From Agromyces sp. H66 (GTDB lineage: Bacteria; Actinomycetota; Actinomycetes; Actinomycetales; Microbacteriaceae): 64,000 nucleotides of DNA. A model generated the notes under the pieces. The model ran no database searches, was not told the origin of the DNA, and was given only the letters and a program-made list of their open reading frames with translations. The position numbers and the translations under genes were made by a program. The stretch covers positions 558,001-622,000 of the forward strand of contig NZ_SJZG01000001.1 of NCBI RefSeq assembly GCF_004959775.1, given 5' to 3'. The stretch's first letter is position 1; each line of letters starts with the position of its first letter. Shown here piece by piece: positions 10,127-19,104 of this stretch.

Positions 10127-11221
10127 GTGAAGATCACGACCAGGAAGGCCGCCCTCAGCGGCCTTGCCATCTTCGGCGCAGCCGTGCTGCTCGCCGGCTG
10201 CGCATCCGCTCCCGAGGACACCGACGGCGGCGATGGGGGCGAGGCCATCGACTTCCTGCCCTGCATGGTCTCCGACGCGGGCGGCTTCGACGACAAGTCC
10301 TTCAACCAGTTGAGCTTCGAGGGCCTGCAGCAGGCGGCCGAGGAACTCGGCGTCGACACGATCGAGGTCGAGTCGCAGTCCGAGACCGACTACGCGCCGA
10401 ACCTCACGAGCCTCGTCGACCAGGGCTGCGACCTCATCGTCACCGTCGGCTTCGCGCTCTCGGCCGCGACGGTCGAGTCGGCCCTGGCGAACCCCGACAT
10501 CGAGTACGTCATCATCGACGACGCCGCCGACAACGACTTCGACGGCACCATCGACGCCGAGAACATCAAGCCGATCCTCTTCGACACCGCGCAGGCGGCG
10601 TTCCTCGCCGGCTACGCGGCGGCCGACTTCACGACCACCAACACGGTCGGCACCTTCGGCGGCATGAACTTCCCGACCGTCTCGATCTTCATGGACGGCT
10701 TCAAGCAGGGCGTCGACCACTACAACACGGAGAAGGGCAAGGGCGTCACGGTCCTCGGCTGGGACGGCACCGACGGCCTGTTCACCGGTGGCTTCGAGGC
10801 CAACGACACGGCCCGCCAGACCGCGCAGAGCCTGATCGACCAGAACGTCGACGTGCTCCTGCCCGTCGGTGGCCCGATCTACCAGTCGGCCGCCGCCGCC
10901 ATCCGCGAGGCCGGCCGTGACATCGCCATGATCGGCGTGGACGCCGACTTCACCGAGACCGACCCGTCGGTCGCCGACCTGATGCTGACCTCGATCCTCA
11001 AGGGCATCGACGTCGGTACCTACGAGGCGGTCCTCGCCGCGGGCGAGGGCAACTTCGACCCGACGCCGTTCATCGGCACGCTCGAGAACGAAGGCGTCGG
11101 CATCGCACCGTTCCACGACTACGAGTCGCTGGTCTCCGACACGCTGCAGGGCGAGCTCGACGACCTGAAGGCCGCGATCATCGCGGGCGACATCGAGGTG
11201 ACGTCCTACCTCGCCGGATAA
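10127..11221 (+). CDS. BMP-family substrate-binding lipoprotein, copy 2
   Basis: A 364-residue nucleoside-binding lipoprotein of the BMP family, paralogous to the gene just upstream. The signal peptide has the lipobox LAGC with Cys25. Shared family blocks are SDAGGFDDKSFNQLSFEGL, FDTAQAAFLAGYAAADF and FIGTLENEGVGIAPFHDYESLV. The start is the GTG at 10127, with GGAGG 5 nt upstream; the frame is open earlier, but only this start gives a proper lipoprotein signal. It is separated from the ABC ATPase by a strong hairpin, so it may be expressed above the transporter genes, as is usual for binding proteins. Confidence 0.93.
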   Translation: MKITTRKAALSGLAIFGAAVLLAGCASAPEDTDGGDGGEAIDFLPCMVSDAGGFDDKSFNQLSFEGLQQAAEELGVDTIEVESQSETDYAPNLTSLVDQGCDLIVTVGFALSAATVESALANPDIEYVIIDDAADNDFDGTIDAENIKPILFDTAQAAFLAGYAAADFTTTNTVGTFGGMNFPTVSIFMDGFKQGVDHYNTEKGKGVTVLGWDGTDGLFTGGFEANDTARQTAQSLIDQNVDVLLPVGGPIYQSAAAAIREAGRDIAMIGVDADFTETDPSVADLMLTSILKGIDVGTYEAVLAAGEGNFDPTPFIGTLENEGVGIAPFHDYESLVSDTLQGELDDLKAAIIAGDIEVTSYLAG

Positions 11222-11243
11222 CCCTTCGGCAGGCTCAGGGACC
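11221..11243. repeat. REP-like dispersed repeat (CTTCGRCRGGCTCAGG type)
   Basis: ACCCTTCGGCAGGCTCAGGG followed by ACC, starting at the last base of the BMP stop. A related inverted pair occurs inside birA (33713-33772). This family of short palindromic-type repeats is widespread in actinobacterial intergenic DNA, as I recall it. Confidence 0.55.
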
Positions 11244-11250
11244 ATTTCAA

Positions 11251-11282
11251 TCGGGGAGGTCGGCGGTCGCCGGCCTCCCCGA
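11251..11282 (+). terminator. Strong hairpin between BMP copy 2 and the ABC ATPase
   Basis: A 14-bp stem (arms 11251-11264 and 11269-11282, one G-U pair, 4-nt loop) without a T-tract. It probably terminates or attenuates transcription from the binding-protein gene into the transporter genes. Confidence 0.65.
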
Positions 11283-11387
11283 TCCGCGTCCGGACGCGCA
11301 CCGGTGCGCTCACGCCAACATCTGAGCGCGCGCCATCCGGGCCGTTCAACATTCGCGCAGCATCTCCAACGGATGCAGCCATCTCAG

Positions 11388-11393
11388 TAGGAT
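11388..11393 (+). promoter_or_regulatory. -10 box TAGGAT for the ABC ATPase gene
   Basis: TAGGAT, 7 nt, then ATG at 11401. This indicates a separate, leaderless transcript for the transporter operon. Confidence 0.6.
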
Positions 11394-11400
11394 CGGGGAC

Positions 11401-12918
11401 ATGAAGCTCGAACTTCGCGGCATCACGAAGCGATTCGGCAGCCTGGTCGCCAACGACCACATCGACCTCACCGTGGAGGCCGGCGAGATCCACGCCCTCC
11501 TCGGCGAGAACGGTGCCGGCAAGTCGACGCTCATGAACGTGCTCTACGGCCTCTACCAGGCCGACGAGGGCGAGGTGCTCCTCGACGGCGAGGTGCAGCA
11601 CTTCCAGGGTCCCGGCGATGCGATGGCGGCGGGCATCGGCATGGTGCATCAGCACTTCATGCTCATCCCGGTGTTCACGGTCGCCGAGAACGTCATGCTG
11701 GGCCACGAGTCGACGAAGGCCGGCGGTGTGCTCGACCTCGCGGCCGCACGTGAGAAGGTCGATGAGATCTCCCGGCGGTTCGGGTTCCACGTCGATCCCG
11801 ACGCGGTCGTCGAAGACCTGCCGGTCGGCCTCCAGCAGCGCGTCGAGATCATCAAGGCGCTCTCCCGCGATGCCCGCGTGCTCGTGTTCGACGAGCCGAC
11901 CGCGGTGCTCACGCCGCAGGAGACCGATGAGCTGATGGGCATGATGCGCCAACTGAAGGAGACGGGCACCTCGATCGTCTTCATCACGCACAAGCTCCGC
12001 GAGGTCCGCGAGGTGGCCGACCGCATCACGGTCATCCGCCTGGGCAAGGTCGTGGGCGAGGCTGCGCCGACGGCCTCCAATGCCGAGTTGGCATCCATGA
12101 TGGTCGGACGCGCGGTCGAACTCACGGTGCACAAGGACGAGCCGAAGCTCGGCGATGAGGCCCTCGTGGTCGACCATCTCAGCGTCATCGACCATCTCGG
12201 CCATCTCGTCGTGAACGACCTGAGCTTCACCGTTCGGCGGGGCGAGATCCTCGCCGTCGCCGGCGTGCAGGGCAACGGGCAGACCGAGCTCACCGAGGCG
12301 CTCCTCGGCCTGCATCCGCGGGTGCAGGGCTCGGTCACGCTCGACGGGCAGGAGCTCGTCGGCTCGAGCGTGCGCAGGATCCTCGACGCGGGCGTCGGGT
12401 TCGTTCCCGAGGACCGCACCGAGGACGGCCTCGTCGGCGAGTTCACGATCGCCGAGAACCTGATGCTCGACCGGAGCTCGGGTCCGCCGTTCGTCCGCGC
12501 GGGCAACCTGCAGCGCGGCGCGCTCGCCGAGTTCGCGCGCGAGAAGGTGGAGGAGTTCGACATCCGCACGCAGGGCATCGACGAGTGGGCGAACCGGCTG
12601 TCGGGCGGCAACCAGCAGAAGGTGGTGCTCGCCCGCGAACTGAGCCGCGAGCTGCGCCTCCTCGTCGCGGCGCAGCCGACGCGCGGCGTCGACGTCGGCT
12701 CGATCGAGTTCATCCACAAGCGCATCGTCGCGGCGCGCGACTCGGGGGTCCCCGTGGTCGTGGTCTCGACCGAACTCGACGAGGTCGCCGCCCTCGCCGA
12801 CCGGATCATGGTGATGTATCGCGGGCGCATCGTCGGCATCGTGCCGGGCGACACGCCGCGCGAGGTGCTCGGCCTGATGATGGCCGGGGAAACCCCCGCA
12901 GAAGGAGCCGCCGCATGA
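11401..12918 (+). CDS. Nucleoside ABC transporter ATP-binding protein (two NBDs)
   Basis: A 505-residue ATPase with two fused nucleotide-binding domains, the layout of sugar- and nucleoside-type importers (RbsA/YufO/NupO). The first domain has the Walker A motif GENGAGKS at residues 35-42, a variant signature VGLQQR and Walker B VLVFDEPTA. The second has the family's degenerate P-loop (GVQGNGQTE) and the signature LSGGNQQK. With the two permeases and BMP lipoproteins it should import nucleosides. Its stop overlaps the next start as ATGA, so the operon is translationally coupled. Confidence 0.95.
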   Translation: MKLELRGITKRFGSLVANDHIDLTVEAGEIHALLGENGAGKSTLMNVLYGLYQADEGEVLLDGEVQHFQGPGDAMAAGIGMVHQHFMLIPVFTVAENVMLGHESTKAGGVLDLAAAREKVDEISRRFGFHVDPDAVVEDLPVGLQQRVEIIKALSRDARVLVFDEPTAVLTPQETDELMGMMRQLKETGTSIVFITHKLREVREVADRITVIRLGKVVGEAAPTASNAELASMMVGRAVELTVHKDEPKLGDEALVVDHLSVIDHLGHLVVNDLSFTVRRGEILAVAGVQGNGQTELTEALLGLHPRVQGSVTLDGQELVGSSVRRILDAGVGFVPEDRTEDGLVGEFTIAENLMLDRSSGPPFVRAGNLQRGALAEFAREKVEEFDIRTQGIDEWANRLSGGNQQKVVLARELSRELRLLVAAQPTRGVDVGSIEFIHKRIVAARDSGVPVVVVSTELDEVAALADRIMVMYRGRIVGIVPGDTPREVLGLMMAGETPAEGAAA

Positions 12919-14300
12919 GCGACCCCACCGAGCCGCGGGGCGACGCCCCCGGCGTGAACGAGCCCGACGCCGACGTCGCCCTCGAGGAGTCCGTGGCCGC
13001 GTCGCCCGACAAGGGCACGGCCGCACAGGACGCCGAGGCCGCCGGATCCGGCCCCGGCCCCAGGGCGGCGGGCGGAGCCGACGTGCCGCCGCCGTCGAAG
13101 TGGCACACGATGCTCAACCAGATCGCCACCGGCAACGCGATCATCTCGGTCTTGGCGGTGCTGCTGGCACTGATCGTCGGTGCGATCATGATCGCGTTCA
13201 CCGACGAGCGGGTCCAGGAGACGATCGGCTACTTCTTCGCGCGGCCGGGTGACACCTTCGCGGCCATCTGGGATTCGGTCGCCGGCGCGTACTCGGCCCT
13301 GTTCCAGGGTGCGATCTACAACTTCCGGCGCGACACGTTCGCCGCCGGCATCCGGCCGCTCACCGAGACGCTGACGTTCGCGACGCCGCTGATCGCCGGC
13401 GGCCTCGGCGTCACGCTCGCGTTCCGTGTCGGCATGTTCAACATCGGCGGTCGCGGCCAGATGCTGATCGCGGCATCCGTCGCCGGCTGGATCGCGTTCG
13501 GCTTCGACCTGCCGTGGGGCATCCACATGCTCGTCGCCCTCGTCGGCGGCCTCGTCGGCGGTGCGCTCTGGGCCGGCATCGCGGGTGTCCTGAAGGCTCG
13601 CACCGGTGCGCATGAGGTCATCGTGACCATCATGCTGAACTACGTCGCGTTCTACCTGGTCTCGTGGATGCTGCGAACCCCCGGCCTGCTGCAGGCGCCC
13701 GGGTCGTCGAACCCGAAGACGCCGCCCATGAAGGAGACGGCGATCTTCCCCGAACTGCTCGGGCCGCAGTACAACCTCCACTTCGGCTTCGTGCTCGCGG
13801 TGCTCGCGACCCTCGTCGTGTGGTGGATCCTCAACCGGTCCAGCCTCGGGTTCAAGTTCCGCGCTGTCGGCATCAACCCGAACGCCGCGCGCGTGGCCGG
13901 CATCGACGTGAAGGGCGTGTACGTCTGGGCGATGCTCATCGCCGGCGCCCTGCTCGGCCTCGCGGGTGTCAGCCAGGTGCTCGGCACCGTCACCAGCGGA
14001 TTCACGGCCGGCATCGACGCGGGTATCGGCTTCGACGCGATCACCGTGGCGCTCCTCGGCCGATCCACGCCGTGGGGCACGTTCATCGCCGGCATCCTGT
14101 TCGGCGCATTCAAGGCCGGCGGCTTCTCGATGCAGGCCGCCGAGGGCGTGCCGATCGAGATCGTGCTCGTCGTGCAGTCGCTCATCGTCCTGTTCATCGC
14201 GGCGCCGCCGCTCGTGCGCACGATCTTCGGGTTGCCCGATCCCGAGCGCAAGAAGAAGCGAGCACGCAAGAAGGCCATGAAGGAGGTGGCGGCGAAGTGA
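12915..14300 (+). CDS. Nucleoside ABC transporter permease 1
   Basis: A 461-residue permease of the BPD_transp_2 family (YufP/NupP type). The first 60 residues are a hydrophilic, Ala/Pro/Asp-rich extension before the first membrane span. About nine further hydrophobic segments follow, with the family block FRVGMFNIGGRGQMLIAA near residue 175 and VGINPNAARVAGIDVKGVYVWAM later. The ATG at 12915 overlaps the ATPase stop. The C-terminus is a Lys/Arg-rich tail (KKKRARKKAMK), probably cytoplasmic. Confidence 0.93.
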   Translation: MSDPTEPRGDAPGVNEPDADVALEESVAASPDKGTAAQDAEAAGSGPGPRAAGGADVPPPSKWHTMLNQIATGNAIISVLAVLLALIVGAIMIAFTDERVQETIGYFFARPGDTFAAIWDSVAGAYSALFQGAIYNFRRDTFAAGIRPLTETLTFATPLIAGGLGVTLAFRVGMFNIGGRGQMLIAASVAGWIAFGFDLPWGIHMLVALVGGLVGGALWAGIAGVLKARTGAHEVIVTIMLNYVAFYLVSWMLRTPGLLQAPGSSNPKTPPMKETAIFPELLGPQYNLHFGFVLAVLATLVVWWILNRSSLGFKFRAVGINPNAARVAGIDVKGVYVWAMLIAGALLGLAGVSQVLGTVTSGFTAGIDAGIGFDAITVALLGRSTPWGTFIAGILFGAFKAGGFSMQAAEGVPIEIVLVVQSLIVLFIAAPPLVRTIFGLPDPERKKKRARKKAMKEVAAK

Positions 14301-15586
14301 GCACCACCGCCGACCAGCGGCCCATCGCGCCGCAACCCGCCGCACTCGACACGACCACCGTGACGAGCTGGAAGGCGCCGATCGCCCTCGGCGTCTTCAC
14401 CCTCCTCGGCCTCGCGCTCGCGGTGTTCGCGCCGCGACCGGGCGATACCACGTACCGGCTCTCGCTGGCGAGGGACGTCATCCAACTGCCCGAGCTCGTC
14501 GTGCCGACGATGCCCGCGCTGTGGTCCGTCATCGTGCTGCTCGCCCTCGCGACCGCGTACTCGGCCTACCTCGTCAGCCGGAAGCGCCGGGTGCCGCTGT
14601 GGCTCATCGTGGTCTTCGCGCTCCTGGCGGTCTTCGGCTTCCTCACCTGGGCCGGAGCCGGGGCATCCCTCCCCATGATCGGCCTCCTGTTCGGGTCGCT
14701 GAGCCTCGCCGTGCCGCTCATCTTCGGTTCGCTCGCCGGCGTCATCGGCGAACGATCGGGCGTCGTCAACATCGCGATCGAGGGCCAGCTGCTCGCCGGC
14801 GCGTTCACCGCCGCGGTCGTCGCTTCGGTGACCGGCCAGCCGCTGCTCGGGCTCGTCGCGGCCATGGTCGCGGGAATGCTCGTCGGCATGGTGCTCGCCG
14901 CGTTCGCGATCAAGTACTTCGTCGACCAGATCATCGTCGGTGTCGTGCTCAACGTGCTCGTCGTCGGCCTCACGAGCTTCTTCTTCTCGCAGGTTCTCGC
15001 ACCGAACGCGGCCATCCTGAACACCCCGCCCCGGTTCGATCGCCTCCCGATCCCGATCCTCAGCGAGATCCCGATCATCGGACCGGTGCTGTTCCGCCAG
15101 ACCCTCGTCGTGTACCTGATGTACATCGCGGTCGCGCTCGTCTGGTTCGGGCTCTTCAAGACCAGGTGGGGCCTGCGGACCCGCGCGGTCGGCGAGCACC
15201 CGCAGGCGGCCGACACCGTCGGCATCAACGTCAACCGCACGCGGTTCTGGAACGTCGCCCTCGCGGGCGCGATCGCCGGCCTCGGCGGCACGTTCTTCAC
15301 GATCGGGTCGGGCATCGCGTTCAACCGCGAGATGACCGCGGGCGCGGGCTTCATCGCCCTCGCGGCCGTCATCTTCGGCCAATGGGACCCGATCAAGGCG
15401 ACCCTCGCCGCGCTCCTGTTCGGCTTCGCCTCGAACCTGCAGAACACGCTCTCGGTGATCGGCTCGCCCGTGCCCAGCGAGTTCATGCTCATGCTGCCGT
15501 ACGTCGTGACGATCTTCGCCGTCGCCGGGTTCGTCGGGAAGTCCCGCGCACCCGCGGCCGACGGCAAGCCGTACATCAAGTCCTGA
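14297..15586 (+). CDS. Nucleoside ABC transporter permease 2
   Basis: A 429-residue permease, partner of the preceding gene (YufQ/NupQ type). About ten membrane spans; the block GERSGVVNIAIEGQLLAGAF and RAVGEHPQAADTVGINV are typical. The GTG at 14297 overlaps the upstream stop (GTGA), and an almost perfect AAGGAGGTG Shine-Dalgarno, itself inside the upstream gene, precedes it. Cytidine deaminase follows 58 bp later, which supports nucleosides as the cargo. Confidence 0.93.
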   Translation: MSTTADQRPIAPQPAALDTTTVTSWKAPIALGVFTLLGLALAVFAPRPGDTTYRLSLARDVIQLPELVVPTMPALWSVIVLLALATAYSAYLVSRKRRVPLWLIVVFALLAVFGFLTWAGAGASLPMIGLLFGSLSLAVPLIFGSLAGVIGERSGVVNIAIEGQLLAGAFTAAVVASVTGQPLLGLVAAMVAGMLVGMVLAAFAIKYFVDQIIVGVVLNVLVVGLTSFFFSQVLAPNAAILNTPPRFDRLPIPILSEIPIIGPVLFRQTLVVYLMYIAVALVWFGLFKTRWGLRTRAVGEHPQAADTVGINVNRTRFWNVALAGAIAGLGGTFFTIGSGIAFNREMTAGAGFIALAAVIFGQWDPIKATLAALLFGFASNLQNTLSVIGSPVPSEFMLMLPYVVTIFAVAGFVGKSRAPAADGKPYIKS

Positions 15587-15644
15587 TCGGCGACGGACGT
15601 CTCCGATCTACCACGAACCGACTCATCCTGAACGGGGGAGCACC

Positions 15645-16064
15645 ATGACCGCAACGGATGCGATCGACTGGGACTCGCTGCGCGAACGTGCGCGCGAGGC
15701 GATGGCGAAGGCCTACGTGCCGTACTCCGAGTTCCCCGTCGGCGCTGCCGCGATCGTCGACGACGGCCGCGTCGTCAGCGGCTGCAACGTGGAGAACGCG
15801 TCGTACGGGGTGACGCTCTGCGCCGAGTGCGGGCTCGTCTCGGCGCTCATCATGTCGGGCGGCGGCAAGCTCGTCGCCTTCACGTGCGTCGACGGCCACG
15901 GGGCCACGCTGATGCCCTGCGGCCGCTGCCGGCAGCTGCTCTACGAGCACTCCGCCGAGGGGATGCTCCTCGAGACGGTGTCGGGCCTGAAGACCATCGA
16001 CCAGGTGCTTCCCGACGCCTTCGGCCCGCGCCAGCTCGCGGAGTTCCACGGGGCTCGGTCGTGA
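15645..16064 (+). CDS. cdd: Cytidine deaminase
   Basis: Converts cytidine and deoxycytidine to uridine and deoxyuridine in pyrimidine salvage. The 139-residue protein has the zinc site: CAE in SYGVTLCAECGL (Cys ligand and catalytic Glu) and PCGRC with the two further Cys ligands, all in the order of the short tetrameric family. The ATG is preceded by GGGGGAGCACC. The stop overlaps the phosphorylase start as GTGA. Confidence 0.95.
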   Translation: MTATDAIDWDSLRERAREAMAKAYVPYSEFPVGAAAIVDDGRVVSGCNVENASYGVTLCAECGLVSALIMSGGGKLVAFTCVDGHGATLMPCGRCRQLLYEHSAEGMLLETVSGLKTIDQVLPDAFGPRQLAEFHGARS

Positions 16065-17362
16065 CCGCCGTCGAGCGATTCGACGCCGTCGACCTGATCC
16101 GCGCCAAGCGCGACGGCCATGAGCTCGAGACCGCGGAGATCGACTGGCTGATCGACGCGTACACCCGGGGCTACGTCGCCGACGAGCAGATGTCGGCCAT
16201 GACGATGGCGATCTTCCTCAACGGCATGACGCGCCGTGAGATCCGCGACCTGACCATGGCCATGATCGCCTCGGGCGAGCGCATGGACTTCTCGAAGCTC
16301 GGCAAGCCGACGACCGACAAGCACTCCACCGGCGGCGTCGGCGACAAGATCACACTCCCGCTCATGCCGCTCGTCGCGACCTTCGGCGTCGCGGTGCCGC
16401 AGCTCTCGGGCCGCGGCCTCGGCCACACCGGCGGCACGCTCGACAAGCTCGAGTCGATCCCCGGATGGCGCGCCGACCTCACGAACGACGAGATGTTCGC
16501 GCAGCTGCGAGACGTCGGCGGCGTCATCTGCGCCGCCGGTTCGGGGCTCGCGCCGGCCGACAAGAAGCTGTACGCGTTGCGCGACATCACGGGAACCGTC
16601 GAGGCGATCCCGCTCATCGCCTCGTCGATCATGTCGAAGAAGATCGCCGAGGGCACCGGAGCGCTGGTGCTCGACGTGAAGTTCGGTTCGGGGGCGTTCC
16701 TCCAGGACATCGAACGCTCTCGGGAGCTGGCCCGCACGATGGTCGAGCTCGGCGAGGACGCCGGCGTCGCGACATCCGCCCTCCTCACGAACATGAACGT
16801 GCCGCTCGGGCGCACCATCGGCAACGCGAACGAGGTGCGGGAGTCGGTCGAGGTGCTCGCCGGCGGGGGGCCGTCCGATGTCCGCGCGCTCACGGTCGCG
16901 CTCGCCCGGGAGATGCTGGAGCTCGCCGGCGTGCACGACGCCGATGTCGAGTCCGCGCTCGACGACGGCTGCGCGATGGACACCTGGCGCCGGGCCATCT
17001 CCGCGCAGGGGGGAGACCCCGACGCGGCACTGCCGATCGCCCGGGAGCGGCACGTCGTGACCGCCGACCGCGACGGCGTGCTCGTGGCCCAGCAGGCGCT
17101 GCCGTTCGGCATCGCCGCGTGGCGTCTCGGTGCCGGGCGCGCCCGCAAGCAGGATCCCGTGCAGCACGCCGCCGGCATCGACCTGCACGCGAAGCCGGGC
17201 GACGCGGTGCGGAAGGGCGAGCCGCTCTTCACCCTGCACGCCGACGAACCCGAGCGCTTCGCCCGTGCGCTCGAGGCCGTCGAGGGTGCGTATCGCATCG
17301 GCGACGCCGGCGACCCGATCGAGGACGGCGGCCCACTCATCGCCGACCGCATCGGCCGATGA
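16061..17362 (+). CDS. deoA: Thymidine/pyrimidine-nucleoside phosphorylase
   Basis: A 433-residue phosphorylase that splits thymidine or uridine-type nucleosides to base and (deoxy)ribose-1-phosphate. The family signature SGRGLGHTGGTLDKLES lies near residue 112, and KHSTGGVGDK marks the phosphate site. A C-terminal PYNP domain is present (HAAGIDLHAKPGDAV). The GTG at 16061 overlaps the cdd stop. Whether it prefers thymidine (deoA) or any pyrimidine nucleoside (pdp) cannot be decided from the sequence alone. Confidence 0.93.
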   Translation: MTAVERFDAVDLIRAKRDGHELETAEIDWLIDAYTRGYVADEQMSAMTMAIFLNGMTRREIRDLTMAMIASGERMDFSKLGKPTTDKHSTGGVGDKITLPLMPLVATFGVAVPQLSGRGLGHTGGTLDKLESIPGWRADLTNDEMFAQLRDVGGVICAAGSGLAPADKKLYALRDITGTVEAIPLIASSIMSKKIAEGTGALVLDVKFGSGAFLQDIERSRELARTMVELGEDAGVATSALLTNMNVPLGRTIGNANEVRESVEVLAGGGPSDVRALTVALAREMLELAGVHDADVESALDDGCAMDTWRRAISAQGGDPDAALPIARERHVVTADRDGVLVAQQALPFGIAAWRLGAGRARKQDPVQHAAGIDLHAKPGDAVRKGEPLFTLHADEPERFARALEAVEGAYRIGDAGDPIEDGGPLIADRIGR

Positions 17363-17447
17363 CGTCGCCGCCGGCGCTCGCTCGCCGATCACGGATGGCG
17401 CGCGGCGTGGCTTCGAGAATGCCGAGACTTCGCGGCGGGCGCGCCGC

Positions 17448-17453
17448 TATCGT
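17448..17453 (+). promoter_or_regulatory. -10 box TATCGT for add
   Basis: TATCGT, 6 nt, GTG at 17460; likely a leaderless transcript. Confidence 0.6.
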
Positions 17454-17459
17454 TGAGTC

Positions 17460-18581
17460 GTGAACACGATTCCGACGGAGTATCGCCTCGAGGGCGACGG
17501 CACGAGCATCCAGGAGCTGCCGAAGATCTCGCTGCACGACCACCTCGATGGCGGTCTGCGTCCGCAGACCCTCCTCGAGCTCGCCGACGAGCTCGGGCTC
17601 GAGCTGCCCGCGTCCGACGCCGAGGGGCTCGGGGCCTGGTTCTCGGAGCAGTCCAACTCCGGCTCCCTCGTCGAGTACCTGAAGACGTTCGACCTCACGA
17701 CCGCCGTCATGCAGACGCGCGAGGGCCTCACGCGCGTCGCACGCGAGTTCGTGCAGGACCTCACGGCCGACGGCGTGATCTACGGCGAGATCCGGTGGGC
17801 GCCCGAGCAGCACCTCGCACGCGGGCTCTCGCTCGACGAGGTCGTCGAGGCCGTGCAGGCCGGCATCGAGCAGGGCATCGACGACGCGCGTCACCAGGGC
17901 CGCGGCATCCGTGCCGGACAGCTCGTCACGGCCATGCGCCACCACGACCGCGGACTCGAGATCGCCGAGCTCGCGGTTCGCCACCGCGACCGCGGCGTCG
18001 TCGGCTTCGACATCGCAGGTCCCGAGGCGGGGTTCCTGCCCAGCCGCCACCGCACCGCGTTCGACTTCCTCGCCGGGCAGTTCGTTCCGGTCACGGTGCA
18101 CGCGGGCGAGGCCGATGGGCTCGACTCGATCCGCAGCGCGCTGTTCGACGGCCGGGCGCTCCGGCTCGGCCACGGGGTGCGGATCGCCGAGGACCTCACC
18201 ATCGAGCGGCAGGACGACGAGAACACGTACGTGTCGCTCGGGCCGGTGGCGCAGTGGATCCGCGACCGCGAGATCGCCCTCGAGCTGAGCCCCTCCTCGA
18301 ACCTGCAGACCGGTGCCATCGCGGCGTGGGGCGACGAGCTCGTCGACCACCCGTTCGACCTGCTCTACCAGCTCGGCTTCCGGGTGACGGTGAACACCGA
18401 CAACCGCCTGCAGAGCGGCACCAGCCTCACGCGCGAGCTCGCCCTGTTGAGCGATGCGTTTGGATACGACCTCGAGGACTTCGAGACGTTCCAGCTGAAT
18501 GCCGCCGCGGCATCCTTCCTGCCGCTCGACGATCGGGAAGAGCTCGTCGAACTCATCCAGGACGGCTTCGACCGAGCCTGA
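17460..18581 (+). CDS. add: Adenosine deaminase
   Basis: The 373-residue enzyme deaminates adenosine and deoxyadenosine to (deoxy)inosine. It shows the metal-binding HDHLDGGLRP near residues 24-33, a later VHAGEAD block with the third His and Glu, GHGVRI, and SPSSNLQTG with NTDNR near the C-terminus (metal-binding Asp). The product can be cleaved by the purine-nucleoside phosphorylase encoded at 21143-21970. The GTG at 17460 lies right after a -10 box, so this gene has its own promoter and is not simply the tail of the cdd-deoA operon. Confidence 0.96.
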   Translation: MNTIPTEYRLEGDGTSIQELPKISLHDHLDGGLRPQTLLELADELGLELPASDAEGLGAWFSEQSNSGSLVEYLKTFDLTTAVMQTREGLTRVAREFVQDLTADGVIYGEIRWAPEQHLARGLSLDEVVEAVQAGIEQGIDDARHQGRGIRAGQLVTAMRHHDRGLEIAELAVRHRDRGVVGFDIAGPEAGFLPSRHRTAFDFLAGQFVPVTVHAGEADGLDSIRSALFDGRALRLGHGVRIAEDLTIERQDDENTYVSLGPVAQWIRDREIALELSPSSNLQTGAIAAWGDELVDHPFDLLYQLGFRVTVNTDNRLQSGTSLTRELALLSDAFGYDLEDFETFQLNAAAASFLPLDDREELVELIQDGFDRA

Positions 18582-18627
18582 ACGCCCCCACCGGTCTTCC
18601 CCTCTCCGCCGCCCCGATCGGACCAGC

Positions 18628-19104
18628 ATGACCCCGCTCCCGCCGCTTCCCGACACCGCCGTGGTGCTCGGCGCGCAGGTCTCCGACTGGCGCGCCGCCG
18701 TGCGCGAGGCGGGCCGGGCGCTCGCCCGCTCGGGCGCCGCCCGGGTGGAGTACGCCGATCGCATGATCGCCGTGATCGAGGAGTTCGGCGCCTACGTGGT
18801 CATCGCCCCCGGGCTGGCGCTCGCGCACGCGCGACCCGGTCCCGACGTCCGTCGCGAGGGACTCGCGGTGGTCACGCTGGCCGACCCGGTGGCGTTCGGC
18901 CATCCGCACAACGACCCGGTGCGGGTCGTCATAGGTCTCGCCGCCTCCAGTGCGGAGGAGCATGTGGCTTCGGTCGCGCAGCTCGCGAATGCGTTCAACG
19001 ACCAGCGCATCGTCGGTCGCATCGCCCGCGCCGCCTCGCCAGCCGAGGTGCGCGACCTGCTGGGCCTCGCGGCGCCCGCCGTCGACGGCGCGGTCGGCGC
19101 ATGA
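18628..19104 (+). CDS. PTS sugar transporter subunit IIA (ascorbate/mannitol-type)
   Basis: A 158-residue EIIA domain protein. The likely phosphorylated His is His67 in LALAHARPGP, matching the PHA motif of type-2 IIA domains. The protein would take phosphate from HPr and pass it to the IIB encoded by the overlapping next gene. No IIC permease is found in the window. The ATG at 18628 was chosen because the IIA fold begins a few residues later; no obvious ribosome-binding site is seen. Confidence 0.82.
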   Translation: MTPLPPLPDTAVVLGAQVSDWRAAVREAGRALARSGAARVEYADRMIAVIEEFGAYVVIAPGLALAHARPGPDVRREGLAVVTLADPVAFGHPHNDPVRVVIGLAASSAEEHVASVAQLANAFNDQRIVGRIARAASPAEVRDLLGLAAPAVDGAVGA

